Origin: Arthrobacter gandavensis
GTDB lineage: Bacteria; Actinomycetota; Actinomycetes; Actinomycetales; Micrococcaceae
DNA length: 64,000 bases
NCBI RefSeq assembly: GCF_015355785.1
Contig: NZ_JADKYW010000002.1
Location: forward strand, 1 to 64,000
Reading direction: 5' to 3'
The notes under the pieces: generated by a model
The model's input: the letters and a program-made list of their open reading frames with translations, nothing else
Told to the model about the DNA's origin: nothing
The model's database searches: none
Shown: positions 37,500 to 45,979 of the stretch, piece after piece
Layout: the number at the start of each line of letters is the position of its first letter
Numbering within the stretch: the first letter of the stretch is position 1
Position numbers and translations under genes: made by a program

Positions 37500-38379
37500 G
37501 TGGTTCGAAGCGGGCAGAACTTCCTTCTCCGGACCCTCGTCGCCGGCCGGTGCTTCCGGCTCCGCCGGGAAGGTGATCTGGCCGTTGACGACGGCGGGCA
37601 TCAGCTGCCGGACGGCCTCGGACTGGCCGGAGAGCACCACAATGTCCACGCGCCGGTTCTGCGCCAGCTCGGCCGCCGTGCTGCCGGCGTTCAGCGGCCT
37701 TGATTCGCCGTAGCCGACTGCCTTGATCCTGCTGTAGTCGATGCCTCCGGGATCCATCAGGTAGCGCAGCACATTCACCGACCTCGAGGAGGACAGCTCC
37801 CAGTCCAGTGCCGAATCGGTGTACTGGCGAACCTGTGCGGTGTGGCCTTCGACGGAGAGGTCGTAGGCGGTGGGCTGCAGGATGGGACCAATCACGTTCA
37901 GGACGTCGCGGGCTTCCGCGGTCAGGTCAGCGACGTCGGGTTCAAAGAACATTTCGGAGCTGACCAGTCGGATGGTCAGGCCGCGTTCATCGATTTCGAA
38001 GCGGACGTCGTCCTGCAGGCCCTTGTCTTCCAGGCCGTCCTGCAGGCGGTCGCGCAGGGCCGTCAGGTCCTGGACTTCCATGGCCGCCAGCATGGCCAGG
38101 TCCGCGTCCGGGTCCAGGACTTCTTCGGTTTCGACCATGGCGGGGGGGCACCACCACACCCTTGGCCGTGTCAACGGTGTTGGATTCCGCCTGACCGAAG
38201 CCGGTGGCCAGGGAGGCCTTGAGCTGTTCGAACTTGGCCTGGTCCACGGTGGACATCGCGAAGAGCACAATGAACATGCACATCAGGACGGTGACCATGT
38301 CCATGTAGGAAGCCATCCAGCGTTCGTCCGGGTGGTTCTCTTCCTCGTCCCGGCGCTTGCGGCGGCGTGCGGCACTCAT
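37497..38379 (-). pseudogene. motB: Flagellar stator protein MotB, split by a frameshift in a C7 tract
   Basis: MotB anchors the stator to peptidoglycan and carries the proton path. From ATG 38379 the frame encodes the basic N-terminus and membrane helix with the critical Asp at D27 (SYMDMVTVL), then reads out of frame after VVVPP at a run of seven C (G7 at 38142-38148 on the plus strand). The downstream frame continues with AMVETEEVLD and a complete OmpA-like peptidoglycan-binding domain (VEGHTAQVRQY, YGESRPL). Deleting one C gives a 293-residue MotB. It could be a sequencing error, a mutation, or a phase-variable OFF state. It overlaps motA by ATGA. Confidence 0.9.
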
Positions 38380-39161
38380 GCTGCGTCGCTGGTCTCGCGC
38401 GTTGTGGAAGCCAGTTCATGTGCCGGAACCATGGCCCGCAGCCGCTCGCCGAGCAGGCGCGGCTGGCTTCCGGCCTGGAGGGCGAGGACGCCTTCCATCA
38501 GCAGGGTCATCTGCTCGACTTCCAGGTCGCTGAGCCGCTTGAGCCGTGCACTAATGGGCAGCCAGATGAAGTTGGCTGAAAGCAGTCCCCAGAGGGTGGC
38601 TACGAAAGCGGTGGCGATCATGGGCCCCAGCGTGTCCGGCGTGGAGAGGTTCTCGAGCACGTGGGTCAGCGAGACGACGGTGCCGATGATGCCGATCGTG
38701 GGAGCGTAGCCGCCCAGGCTGTTGAAGAACTTGATGGCGACCTTGTCGCTCGAGGCCTTTGTGTTGATTTCGTCTTCCAGCAGGATCCGCAGGTCTTCGC
38801 CGTCGGTGCCGTCGGCAATGTTCTGCAGTGCCACCTTGAGGAACGGGTCATCCACCTCAGCGGCGTTCTGTTCAAGGGAGAGCAGCCCTTCAGAACGTGC
38901 CTTTTCGGCCAGCTCCACCACGTTGTCGATGGTTTCCTGCGGATTGGGCTTCTTGCCCATGAAGGCCCGGGGCAGCGCCTTGAAGGAAAAGATGAAGTCC
39001 TTCAGCGTGCCGCCTGCCAGTCCTACGGCGATGGTTGCTCCAAAGACCAGGATCATGGGGGCGGGCAGCAGCAGGGCACTGAGGTGCGCGCCTTCGAGGG
39101 TGATCATTGCATACAGCGACCCGAAGGCCAGCACTAGGCCGATGATTGTTGCCGGATCCAT
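38376..39161 (-). CDS. motA: Flagellar stator protein MotA
   Basis: MotA forms the pentameric part of the proton-driven stator. The 261-residue protein has four membrane helices (about 4-22, 34-53, 150-170 and 185-205), the cytoplasmic loop with RSEGLLSLE, and the helix-3 sequence LGGYAPTIGIIGTVVSL with the conserved proline. It shares one base with flbD upstream and overlaps motB by ATGA. Confidence 0.96.
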   Translation of the reverse strand: MDPATIIGLVLAFGSLYAMITLEGAHLSALLLPAPMILVFGATIAVGLAGGTLKDFIFSFKALPRAFMGKKPNPQETIDNVVELAEKARSEGLLSLEQNAAEVDDPFLKVALQNIADGTDGEDLRILLEDEINTKASSDKVAIKFFNSLGGYAPTIGIIGTVVSLTHVLENLSTPDTLGPMIATAFVATLWGLLSANFIWLPISARLKRLSDLEVEQMTLLMEGVLALQAGSQPRLLGERLRAMVPAHELASTTRETSDAA

Positions 39162-39472
39162 TATTTGTTCCTCGGACGAAGGGGCACGGTCTTGGTACTG
39201 TTTGCTTCCGGCGTCCCCCCGGCGCCCGCATCGGGAACCAGCCCAAGTCCAGTTCCCGGCCGCAACGGTACCTGCGGGATGTCGCGTGCCATGGAGATCA
39301 CCCTTGCCCGGAACTGGGCTATCAGCGCGATCACTTCTTCCATGGACTCCGTGACGATGTACTTGGCTCCGTCCACCATCACCAGGGTGGTGTCCGGATT
39401 GGCGTGGATGCGTTCAATCAGGTCAGGGTTGATCGCAAACTGAGCATCGTTCAGTCGCGTAAGAACAATCAT
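39161..39472 (-). CDS. flbD: FlbD-family flagellar protein
   Basis: The first 65 residues match the small FlbD family found next to motA in Gram-positive and spirochaete flagellar operons (MIVLTRLN, AINPDLIERIHANPDT, GAKYIVTESMEEV). This is not the Caulobacter NtrC-type regulator of the same name. The function is unclear; a role in motor assembly or regulation is usually assumed. A 35-residue Pro/Gly-rich tail extends the usual length. It is first in the flbD-motAB-fliM operon. Confidence 0.88.
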   Translation of the reverse strand: MIVLTRLNDAQFAINPDLIERIHANPDTTLVMVDGAKYIVTESMEEVIALIAQFRARVISMARDIPQVPLRPGTGLGLVPDAGAGGTPEANSTKTVPLRPRNK

Positions 39473-39521
39473 GTGCCCGTCCCGGTTGCAGCGTCCGGCT
39501 TGGCTAAGCCGTCACCCCTTA

Positions 39522-39548
39522 CTTTCGGCAGAGGGGCGGTCACCGTAA
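39522..39548 (-). promoter_or_regulatory. Sigma-28-type promoter for flbD-motAB
   Basis: Reads TTAC (39545-39548), N15, GCCGAAAG (39522-39529), one base off GCCGATAG in the -10. It lies about 50 nt before flbD. The -10 overlaps the AAAGTAAGGGGTGA motif (39512-39525) that recurs upstream of the sigma gene, so it could instead be part of another regulator's site. Confidence 0.55.
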
Positions 39549-39606
39549 GGAAGCCGGGGCCAGGGCGCCCGGGAGGCTGGGCCTGGTGCCCTCCCGGCGC
39601 AAACAC

Positions 39607-39640
39607 GGCCGGCCCCCGCACGATGGTGCGGGGGCCGGCC
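39607..39640 (-). terminator. Terminator after flgE
   Basis: A perfect 15-bp GC-rich stem (arms 39607-39621 and 39626-39640) with a GATG loop lies 22 nt past the flgE stop. It separates the flgB-to-flgE operon from the flbD operon. Confidence 0.85.
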
Positions 39641-39661
39641 GGAGTGTCCCGGAGGGACGAG

Positions 39662-40870
39662 CTAGCGCTTGAGGTTGGTCAGTTCCTGGAGCACTTCGTC
39701 AGAGGTGGTGATGATGCGGGCGTTTGCCTGGAAGCCGCGCTGGGCGACGATCAGGTTGGTGAATTCCTGGGACAGGTCCACGTTGGACATTTCCAGCGAG
39801 CCGGCAATGGCGCTGCCCATGCCTGGATCGCCCGGGCCGCCCAGGACGGGGTTGCCGGAGTTCACGGTGGCGGTGTAGCCGGAGTTGCCGGCCTTCTCCA
39901 GGCCTGCGGGGTTGGTGAAGGTGGCGACGGCGATGCGGGCCAGGGACTGCTTGGCACCGTTGGTGAAGGATCCGACGATGGTGCCGTCCTTGGAGATGGA
40001 GAAGGACTCCAGGGTTCCGGCCGCGCGGCCGTTCTGTCCGATCACCGATGCGGTGCTGACTCCGGCGTAGCTGGTCAGACCGGTGAGGTCCACGTTGACG
40101 GTATTCCCCGCAGCGGTGGTAACGGCCAGGGTGGCCGGGTTGCCTGCAACTTGGGTTCCATTCGTGAAGGCAAGATCGACCGATGCCCCTCCAGCGGAAG
40201 CCGTCCAGCCGCCCGGGGTGCGGGTGAAGGTCAGCGGAACAACGGTCGCGTTTCCGTTGGCGTCGTATACGTCCATGTCACGGACGAACGTTCCAGCTGC
40301 CCTGGGCGGAACAGCCGCCGGGTCCGCAGGCAGCGTCTCCGACGGCAGGTTGCCGCCGACGGCAGCCTGTGAGGTAGCAACGGCAGGGGCGATCGCGCCG
40401 TCGGGCAGCTGCACGTTGCCCACGGCGCCGCCGGTGTTGATGACGCCGTTCACTCCGGTCCAGCCCTGGACGATCTTCCCGTCCGTGGTGACCAGGCGGC
40501 CCTCGGCGTCGAGGTCGAAGGCGCCGGCACGGGTGTAGGTGGTCTGGGTGCCCTGCTTCGTCACGAAGTAGCCGTCGCCGGAAATCATCATGTCCGTGGC
40601 GCGGCCGGTGGACTGCGCGGAGCCCTGGGTGAAGTTGGTGGTGATGCCGGAGACCAGCACGCCCAGGCCTACCTGCGCCGGGTTTCCGCCGCCGTTGTTT
40701 GCGCCGGGGGCCGTGGCGCCCTGGGTCAGCTGGGACAGCGTGTCCTGGAACTGCACAGCGGTCGCTTTGTAACCGGTGGTGTTGACGTTGGCGATGTTGT
40801 TGCCGGTGACATCCAGCATGGTCTGGTGGGAACGGAGTCCGGAGATTCCGGAGTACAGGGAGCGGAGCAT
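39662..40870 (-). CDS. flgE: Flagellar hook protein FlgE
   Basis: FlgE builds the hook. The 402-residue protein starts with the rod/hook N-terminal domain (LRSLYSGISGLRSHQTMLDVTGNNIANVNTTGYK in parts), contains the hook-specific central domains, and ends with the C-terminal heptad region (LSQEFTNLIVAQRGFQANARIITTSDEVLQEL in parts). It is the only FlgE/F/G-type gene in the window, so distal rod proteins FlgF and FlgG are not represented separately here. Follows flgD with a 79-nt gap. Confidence 0.95.
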   Translation of the reverse strand: MLRSLYSGISGLRSHQTMLDVTGNNIANVNTTGYKATAVQFQDTLSQLTQGATAPGANNGGGNPAQVGLGVLVSGITTNFTQGSAQSTGRATDMMISGDGYFVTKQGTQTTYTRAGAFDLDAEGRLVTTDGKIVQGWTGVNGVINTGGAVGNVQLPDGAIAPAVATSQAAVGGNLPSETLPADPAAVPPRAAGTFVRDMDVYDANGNATVVPLTFTRTPGGWTASAGGASVDLAFTNGTQVAGNPATLAVTTAAGNTVNVDLTGLTSYAGVSTASVIGQNGRAAGTLESFSISKDGTIVGSFTNGAKQSLARIAVATFTNPAGLEKAGNSGYTATVNSGNPVLGGPGDPGMGSAIAGSLEMSNVDLSQEFTNLIVAQRGFQANARIITTSDEVLQELTNLKR

Positions 40871-40949
40871 TGGATACGCCTTTCAGCTGATGGGTCTGGA
40901 AGCTTGTAAGACCTGATGGATCGGGAGTGCAGGCTCGGCAGGAGCCGGG

Positions 40950-41420
40950 TTACGCCGTCGTACCCGGGTTGTCGGATCCGTCGTTTCCGCCGGGGGCGGG
41001 AGCCGGGACGCCTGCAGCCACTACTCCGGAGATCGCGTCCAGGAGGACGTCCACACCGTCAACGCTCACTGTCGGCACCCCGTAGAGATATGAAACCGAT
41101 CTGGCCGTACCGGTTACGGACTCTCCGGCTTCGTTGGTGTAGCTGACGGTCTGGCCAATGAGGCCCGCCGCCGCCATGCGCATTTGCAGGGAGAAGTTCT
41201 CCTCGCTCATGGTGGCCATATTGGTGAGCTGTTCCATGGTGGCCAGCTGGGTGGTCTGGCCGATCATCTCGTTCGTGTCCATGGGCGAGCTGGGGTCCTG
41301 GTTGCGCAGCTGGGTGACCAGCAGGGTCAGGAACAGTTCGCTGTCCATGACCTGTTTGGGTGCGCGCACGGGCTGCGTGGCGGTGGCCCCGCTGGCTGGT
41401 GCTACTGCTTCTACCGGCAT
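40950..41420 (-). CDS. flgD: Flagellar hook-capping protein FlgD
   Basis: FlgD forms the cap needed to polymerise the hook. The 156-residue protein has the family core FLTLLVTQLRNQDPSSPMDTNEMIGQ in its N-terminal half and a short C-terminal beta domain (IGQTVSY, TVSVDGVDVLL). It is shorter than proteobacterial FlgD, lacking the full FnIII/tudor insert, as is common in Gram-positives. It lies 15 nt after fliK. Confidence 0.93.
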   Translation of the reverse strand: MPVEAVAPASGATATQPVRAPKQVMDSELFLTLLVTQLRNQDPSSPMDTNEMIGQTTQLATMEQLTNMATMSEENFSLQMRMAAAGLIGQTVSYTNEAGESVTGTARSVSYLYGVPTVSVDGVDVLLDAISGVVAAGVPAPAPGGNDGSDNPGTTA

Positions 41421-41435
41421 GGGTGGTTCTCCTTC

Positions 41436-42845
41436 TCAGGCCAGGATGTCGAGGGTTGTGAACGGACCGCGTTCCGCGGCCCGGTAGATCTGCTGGACCG
41501 GCAGCGGTGCCGCGTCGGGTTCCGTCCGGTGGCGTCCGGCACCGGAGTCCGCAGCTTCACCACGCTGGTCTGTTTCCGATCCCGGCTGGTCCTGCGCCGA
41601 GAGGGACAGTGAAGTGTTCATTCCCGCCCCGGAAAGGTCCCGGCGGAGGTCGGTGAGGATGGTCCGGAGCGCTTCGCGTCCCGCGTCATTCGGTGCGAAG
41701 AGCTCCACACGGATGCCGTCCCCGCTGACGTGGGCGCGGACCGTGACCGGGCCAAGGTTCTCCGGCGTCACACTCAGCGTCATCACGTGTTCGCCGGTAG
41801 ACGCGGCGCTGAGGCTGAACAGCGGCTGGCTGACCTGTGCCAGGAAAGGAGCGGGCTGTGCCGGCGCCGGAGCCTGGACCGGAGCCGGTGCGGAGGCCTG
41901 CACTACCGGCACGGAGACGGCCGGAACGGCCAGTGCGGCAGCAGCGGGCTGCGTCGGCGCCGAACCCGCCTTGCCCGGCTCGACGACGGCGACGGCGTCA
42001 GTGCCGGCGTCCGCTGCCGGTGGCGCGGGCTGGTGTCCTGTCCCGGTGCCGGGAACCGGAGCAGCGGGTGCCGCCGGAACCTGGTCGGCTCGTACTGCGC
42101 CTGCGGCCGAAGTGCGGGCCACGACTGCGTCTGCGGCCGGGGCAGCGGGCGCAGCCGCCGCGGTCAGCGGGGCAGGAGACATGGGGAGCTGCCCAGCCTG
42201 CTCCCCCGGAACGGCAGCCGGGACCGGTGTCTCTTCGGTGCCCGCTCCGCCGGCAGGAACCGCAGCTGCGGCAGGTGCTGCGCCTGCGGCAGGTGCAGCG
42301 GCGGCCGCTGCCGGCGCACCAGCGACGGGCACGGCGACAACTGGAGCTGCGGCGTCCATTGCGGCGGCGGCTGTGTCGGCCGTTTCCGGCACCGCCGTTC
42401 CTGCGGCGGTGCCGGGCAGCTGGCCCCGGAACGTCCCGGATTCCGCCGGTCCCCCGGCCGTACCTTCCGCTTCCGCGGGAACAGCGCCTGCCCCGGGCAC
42501 CGGCAATGAAAGCTGCAGTTCAGGGTCCACTGGAAGACCAAGTCCGTCCAGCACGGGAGCAGCGGCGAAGGGCAGACCGGCGGCAGCGGCAGTGTCGGCT
42601 GCGGTGTCGGCTGCAGTGTCGGCCGTTGGGCCGACCGTTAGGTTAGCCGCGTCGTCGTCAGTCCCTGAGCCGTTCCCCGCGCCACTGTCCGCGTAGCCGG
42701 ATTGCCCCCGGAGACCGGGCAGTGCTTCGGCTGCGGCCTCGAGTGCCGTGCCGAATCCTGCACCGGCGTCCGCACTGCCGGAGGATGCGCTGCCGGAGGA
42801 GGCCGCTGCCGGCCGCGCGGTCAGGAAGGCTGCGGGTACGCTCAT
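41436..42845 (-). CDS. fliK: Flagellar hook-length control protein FliK
   Basis: FliK measures hook length and triggers the FlhB substrate switch. Most of the 469 residues (about 20-340) are extremely low-complexity Ala/Pro/Gly/Val sequence, suited to an extended ruler. A conserved Flg_hook C-terminal domain (about 350-430; TLSVTPENLGPVTVRAH and DLRRDLSGAGMN) makes the assignment. It overlaps the NlpC/P60 gene upstream by ATGA and precedes flgD. Confidence 0.9.
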   Translation of the reverse strand: MSVPAAFLTARPAAASSGSASSGSADAGAGFGTALEAAAEALPGLRGQSGYADSGAGNGSGTDDDAANLTVGPTADTAADTAADTAAAAGLPFAAAPVLDGLGLPVDPELQLSLPVPGAGAVPAEAEGTAGGPAESGTFRGQLPGTAAGTAVPETADTAAAAMDAAAPVVAVPVAGAPAAAAAAPAAGAAPAAAAVPAGGAGTEETPVPAAVPGEQAGQLPMSPAPLTAAAAPAAPAADAVVARTSAAGAVRADQVPAAPAAPVPGTGTGHQPAPPAADAGTDAVAVVEPGKAGSAPTQPAAAALAVPAVSVPVVQASAPAPVQAPAPAQPAPFLAQVSQPLFSLSAASTGEHVMTLSVTPENLGPVTVRAHVSGDGIRVELFAPNDAGREALRTILTDLRRDLSGAGMNTSLSLSAQDQPGSETDQRGEAADSGAGRHRTEPDAAPLPVQQIYRAAERGPFTTLDILA

Positions 42846-43510
42846 GCGCCCGCTCCCATCAGCGAGGCCTGCATGGCACGTGCTGAGGCAACCATGTCAG
42901 TGATGGCGGCAGCGGCGGCCGGTGAGGCGGCGCCCGGAACCGATGCGGCGCTTTCGGCAGGCAGGATCCGCCGGATCGTGGTGATGTTGGCGTCGGTTTC
43001 CCAGGCGTCGCGGATCTGGATGGTCTTACCCGGCTGCGGGGCATCCACCACCTTGCCGTTGCCCAGGTAAATGGAGACGTGGCCGCCGTCGTGCGTGAAG
43101 AGCAGGTCACCCGGCTGCGCCTGCGCCATGGAGTCCACCTTGGTTCCGGCGTTCATCTGGTCCCAGGTGACCCGGGGAAGGGTATGCCCGAGGTCCTTGA
43201 ACACGTTCTGCACGAAGGAGGAGCAGTCCAGGCCTACAGCCGGGTCGTTGCCGCCCCAGATGTAGGGAAGGCCAAGGTACTTTTCCACCGATCCCATCAG
43301 CGCTTCGTTCGTTGCGCCGTCGGGCAGGCCGGACGTGGTGCCGGTGAGCGCGGACAGGGTGGCCGCGAAACCGGCTCCGCCGGTACCGGCGGCCTGGGTA
43401 CCCGAAGCGCTGCCGGCGGCTGTGGCTGCCGCGGGGGCTTTTGTTCCGGCGAGGGCGTCTATCGTGGAGCGGATTTCCTGGATCCGGCCGATGGCGTCGG
43501 TCATGCTCAT
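42842..43510 (-). CDS. NlpC/P60 (C40) peptidoglycan endopeptidase in the flagellar operon
   Basis: The C-terminal half of this 222-residue protein is a NlpC/P60 domain: catalytic C96 in VGLDCSSFVQ, H144 in GGHVSIYL and a polar third residue near D156. It should cleave peptide stems of peptidoglycan. There is no Sec signal peptide; the N-terminus MTDAIGRIQEIRSTIDAL is an amphipathic helix followed by an Ala/Gly/Thr linker, as expected of a substrate of the flagellar export machine. It overlaps fliJ and fliK by 4 nt on each side. It probably opens the cell wall for the rod, the job done by FlgJ muramidase in proteobacteria. Confidence 0.92.
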   Translation of the reverse strand: MSMTDAIGRIQEIRSTIDALAGTKAPAAATAAGSASGTQAAGTGGAGFAATLSALTGTTSGLPDGATNEALMGSVEKYLGLPYIWGGNDPAVGLDCSSFVQNVFKDLGHTLPRVTWDQMNAGTKVDSMAQAQPGDLLFTHDGGHVSIYLGNGKVVDAPQPGKTIQIRDAWETDANITTIRRILPAESAASVPGAASPAAAAAITDMVASARAMQASLMGAGA

Positions 43511-43941
43511 GAGGAAGCTTCTTTCTGCCGGCGGTGCCAGGCGGTGCCGGCAAGTTCATCCAGGACGTTCTGTTCGGTGCGCAGGTCCTCCACCGCAACG
43601 GCGTCGGAATGCTTGGTCTCCAGCTTTTCCAGCCCCACCGAACGTGCGCGGGCTGCCTGGAACTCGGCCTGGGCAGTGCTCGCTGCCGCATCCTTCAGCT
43701 GCTCCGCCGCCAGCAGGTCCGCCAGCATGCTGCGCGAAGAAGCACGTGCCGCTGCAATGGCGTTCAGCGTCGCGGCGTCGGCTGCCTCGAGCGGCGTCGC
43801 GGCCAGGGAACCGTAGGCCTCGATCCTGGCTTCTGCAGCCCGGCGAAGGTCCGCGTTGGCTGCAGCCAGCGTGCCGGCAGCGCTGTCCTGCTGCAGGCGG
43901 CGCAGCCTTAGCAGTCCGGCGAGCGGAAAGTCCCGTCCCAT
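43507..43941 (-). CDS. fliJ: Flagellar export chaperone/ATPase stalk FliJ
   Basis: This 144-residue protein is predicted to be all helical, with long Ala/Glu/Arg-rich coiled-coil segments (about 20-60 and 65-125) as in FliJ, the central stalk of the FliI ring. Sequence identity to FliJ is weak, as usual; the position after fliI and before fliK supports it. It ends with an ATGA overlap into the NlpC/P60 gene. Confidence 0.85.
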   Translation of the reverse strand: MGRDFPLAGLLRLRRLQQDSAAGTLAAANADLRRAAEARIEAYGSLAATPLEAADAATLNAIAAARASSRSMLADLLAAEQLKDAAASTAQAEFQAARARSVGLEKLETKHSDAVAVEDLRTEQNVLDELAGTAWHRRQKEASS

Positions 43942-43943
43942 AC

Positions 43944-45365
43944 CTAAACCCCCAGATTCATCGTGAGCCGCTGCAGCTGGTCCCAGGCGCTGTCCGCCGG
44001 AGTCTGCTCATCCATCCGCTGCTGCAGGAACGCGTTGATGGTGTCCTCGTGGTCCACCGCCGCGTCCACCAGCGGGTTGGTCCCGCGTTGGTAGGCGCCG
44101 ACGTCGATCAGGTCCTGCGCGGAACGGCGGGCGGCCAGGACCCGGCGCAGGCCAGATGCGGCGTGGCTGCGGTCCTTGGGGTTGACCCGTGACGCTACGC
44201 GGGAGATCGAGCCGAGGGCATCCACCGAGGGGAAGTGCCCGGCTACGGCTAGCTTGCGGTCCAGCACCACGTGGCCGTCCAGGATGGAGCGGGCCGAGTC
44301 GGCGATCGGCTCGTTGTGGTCGTCTCCGTCCACCAGGACGGTGTACATGCCGGTGACCGAACCGGTTTTGTCCGTTCCGGCGCGTTCCAGCAGCTGGGCC
44401 AGCAGGGAGAAGGTCGACGGCGGGTAGCCGCGGGTCGCGGGCGGCTCGCCGACGGACAAACCGATTTCCCGCTGGGCCATCGCCACGCGGGTCAGCGAGT
44501 CCATCATGAGCATCACGTCCGCGCCCCGGTCGCGGAACGACTCGGCAATGCGGGTGGCCACGAACGCTGCGCGCAGGCGCATCAGGGCGGGCTCATCGGA
44601 AGTGGAGACGACGACGATGGAGCGGGCCAGCCCCTCCTCACCGAGGTCATCCTCGAGGAACTCGCGGACTTCACGGCCGCGCTCTCCCACGAGGGCTATG
44701 ACGGACACTTCGGCGTCCGTGCCGCGGGCAATCATTGAAAGCAGGGAGGACTTGCCCACGCCGGAGCCGGCGAACAAGCCCATGCGCTGGCCCTTGCCCA
44801 CGGTGGTCAGGGTGTCCAGGACCCGGACGCCAAGCTGCAGCGGCTCGGTGATGCGGGACCGCTGCATCGCCGGGGGCGTGTCATGGTCCAGCGGAACGAA
44901 CTGCTCAACCTGGAGCGGACCCTTCCCGTCGATCGGGCGGCCGAGGCCGTCCAGGACCCGGCCGAACAGGCCGTTTCCGGTGGGGACACGGATCGGCATG
45001 CCCTTGGACCTGGCGAGGCTGCCGGCGGTGAGTCCGGCCAGGCGCCCGAAGGGCATGCAGCGCACGCCGTCGCGGGTCGCCGCCACCACTTCGGCGTCAA
45101 CCTCTGCGCCTGGGGCGCCCAGGCTGATGAGGTCCCCGACTGCGCAGTCCAGCCCGGTGACTTCAACACTGAGCCCGACGACGGTGGAGACTTTGCCGAC
45201 CCGCTGCGGCCGGGCCGCGGCCAGCGCGTGTCCGAATGCCTCGCCGCGGGGCCTGAACAGGGCGGTCGGCGATACCTGGGCGCGGCGGCGTTCCCGGCGG
45301 GACGGCAGCGGAGCGGATGCGGCACCTTCCTGCGCCTGGGCCTGCGGATTGGCGGTGAGCGTCAT
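43944..45365 (-). CDS. fliI: Flagellum-specific ATPase FliI
   Basis: FliI energises protein export into the flagellar channel. The 473-residue F1-beta-like ATPase has Walker A AGSGVGKSS (about 199-207), Walker B DVMLMMDSLTR, and the family segment GERGREVREF. The N-terminal 30 residues include a basic RRERRR stretch for FliH or membrane contact. It overlaps fliH by ATGA and is 2 nt from fliJ. Confidence 0.97.
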   Translation of the reverse strand: MTLTANPQAQAQEGAASAPLPSRRERRRAQVSPTALFRPRGEAFGHALAAARPQRVGKVSTVVGLSVEVTGLDCAVGDLISLGAPGAEVDAEVVAATRDGVRCMPFGRLAGLTAGSLARSKGMPIRVPTGNGLFGRVLDGLGRPIDGKGPLQVEQFVPLDHDTPPAMQRSRITEPLQLGVRVLDTLTTVGKGQRMGLFAGSGVGKSSLLSMIARGTDAEVSVIALVGERGREVREFLEDDLGEEGLARSIVVVSTSDEPALMRLRAAFVATRIAESFRDRGADVMLMMDSLTRVAMAQREIGLSVGEPPATRGYPPSTFSLLAQLLERAGTDKTGSVTGMYTVLVDGDDHNEPIADSARSILDGHVVLDRKLAVAGHFPSVDALGSISRVASRVNPKDRSHAASGLRRVLAARRSAQDLIDVGAYQRGTNPLVDAAVDHEDTINAFLQQRMDEQTPADSAWDQLQRLTMNLGV

Positions 45366-45979
45366 GCCGCATCACCCAGCAGCGCAGCCCTGGCCCGGAA
45401 CAGGGCCGTGGCAAGCGTGGCGTCAAGGAAACCGTCGGGGAACTCGGTGACTGCGTCTCCGCGCTTCAGCGAGGAATCGGCAGTGAATGCCACGCCGGCC
45501 TGGTTCAGCACGTCGTCGCCCAGGACGGCGAGGTCTGCAGGATGCATCCGTACCGTCTGGACCAGCCGCACGTCAACGCCGGAGAGGGCGCGGTCGAGGG
45601 CGGCCCGGGAGGATGTCTCGCCATTGGCGAGTTCGCGGCCGAGCAGCGCTTCTGCAAGTTCCAGGGCAGCGGCGGCCAGTGAATCCTGCACTTCGGCGAT
45701 GACCGGCACGGTCTGCTGAGCCACGCTTTGCTCCGCGGCGTTCAGCAGGGCCAGCGCGTGGTCGGCGCGGGCACGCAGCGCGGCGGTTTCGGCGTCGAAC
45801 CGGGTTTTGAGTTCCTGCCGCAGGCGCGCCGTCTCGGCGGCAGCGGCATGCAGCCCGGCTGCGTAGCCGGCCGCGTGGCCCTGCGCCCGTCCGCGTTCCG
45901 CGGCACGCTCCGCATCGTGCCCGCCCAGCGCGGGGTAGGCCATGCGTGAGAAGGTGCGTTCCGGGGACTCAGTAGACAT
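45362..45979 (-). CDS. fliH: Flagellar export regulator FliH
   Basis: FliH binds FliI and tethers it to the C-ring. From ATG 45979 the protein is 205 residues: an Ala/Arg/Glu-rich helix with repeated GxxxA/G-like spacing (GRAQGHAAGYAAGLHAA) and a C-terminal domain with VRLVQTVRMHPADLAVL. This start overlaps fliG by 11 nt and opens MSTESPERTFSRM; a longer 54-codon extension is the wrong-frame shadow of fliG. Confidence 0.88.
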   Translation of the reverse strand: MSTESPERTFSRMAYPALGGHDAERAAERGRAQGHAAGYAAGLHAAAAETARLRQELKTRFDAETAALRARADHALALLNAAEQSVAQQTVPVIAEVQDSLAAAALELAEALLGRELANGETSSRAALDRALSGVDVRLVQTVRMHPADLAVLGDDVLNQAGVAFTADSSLKRGDAVTEFPDGFLDATLATALFRARAALLGDAA

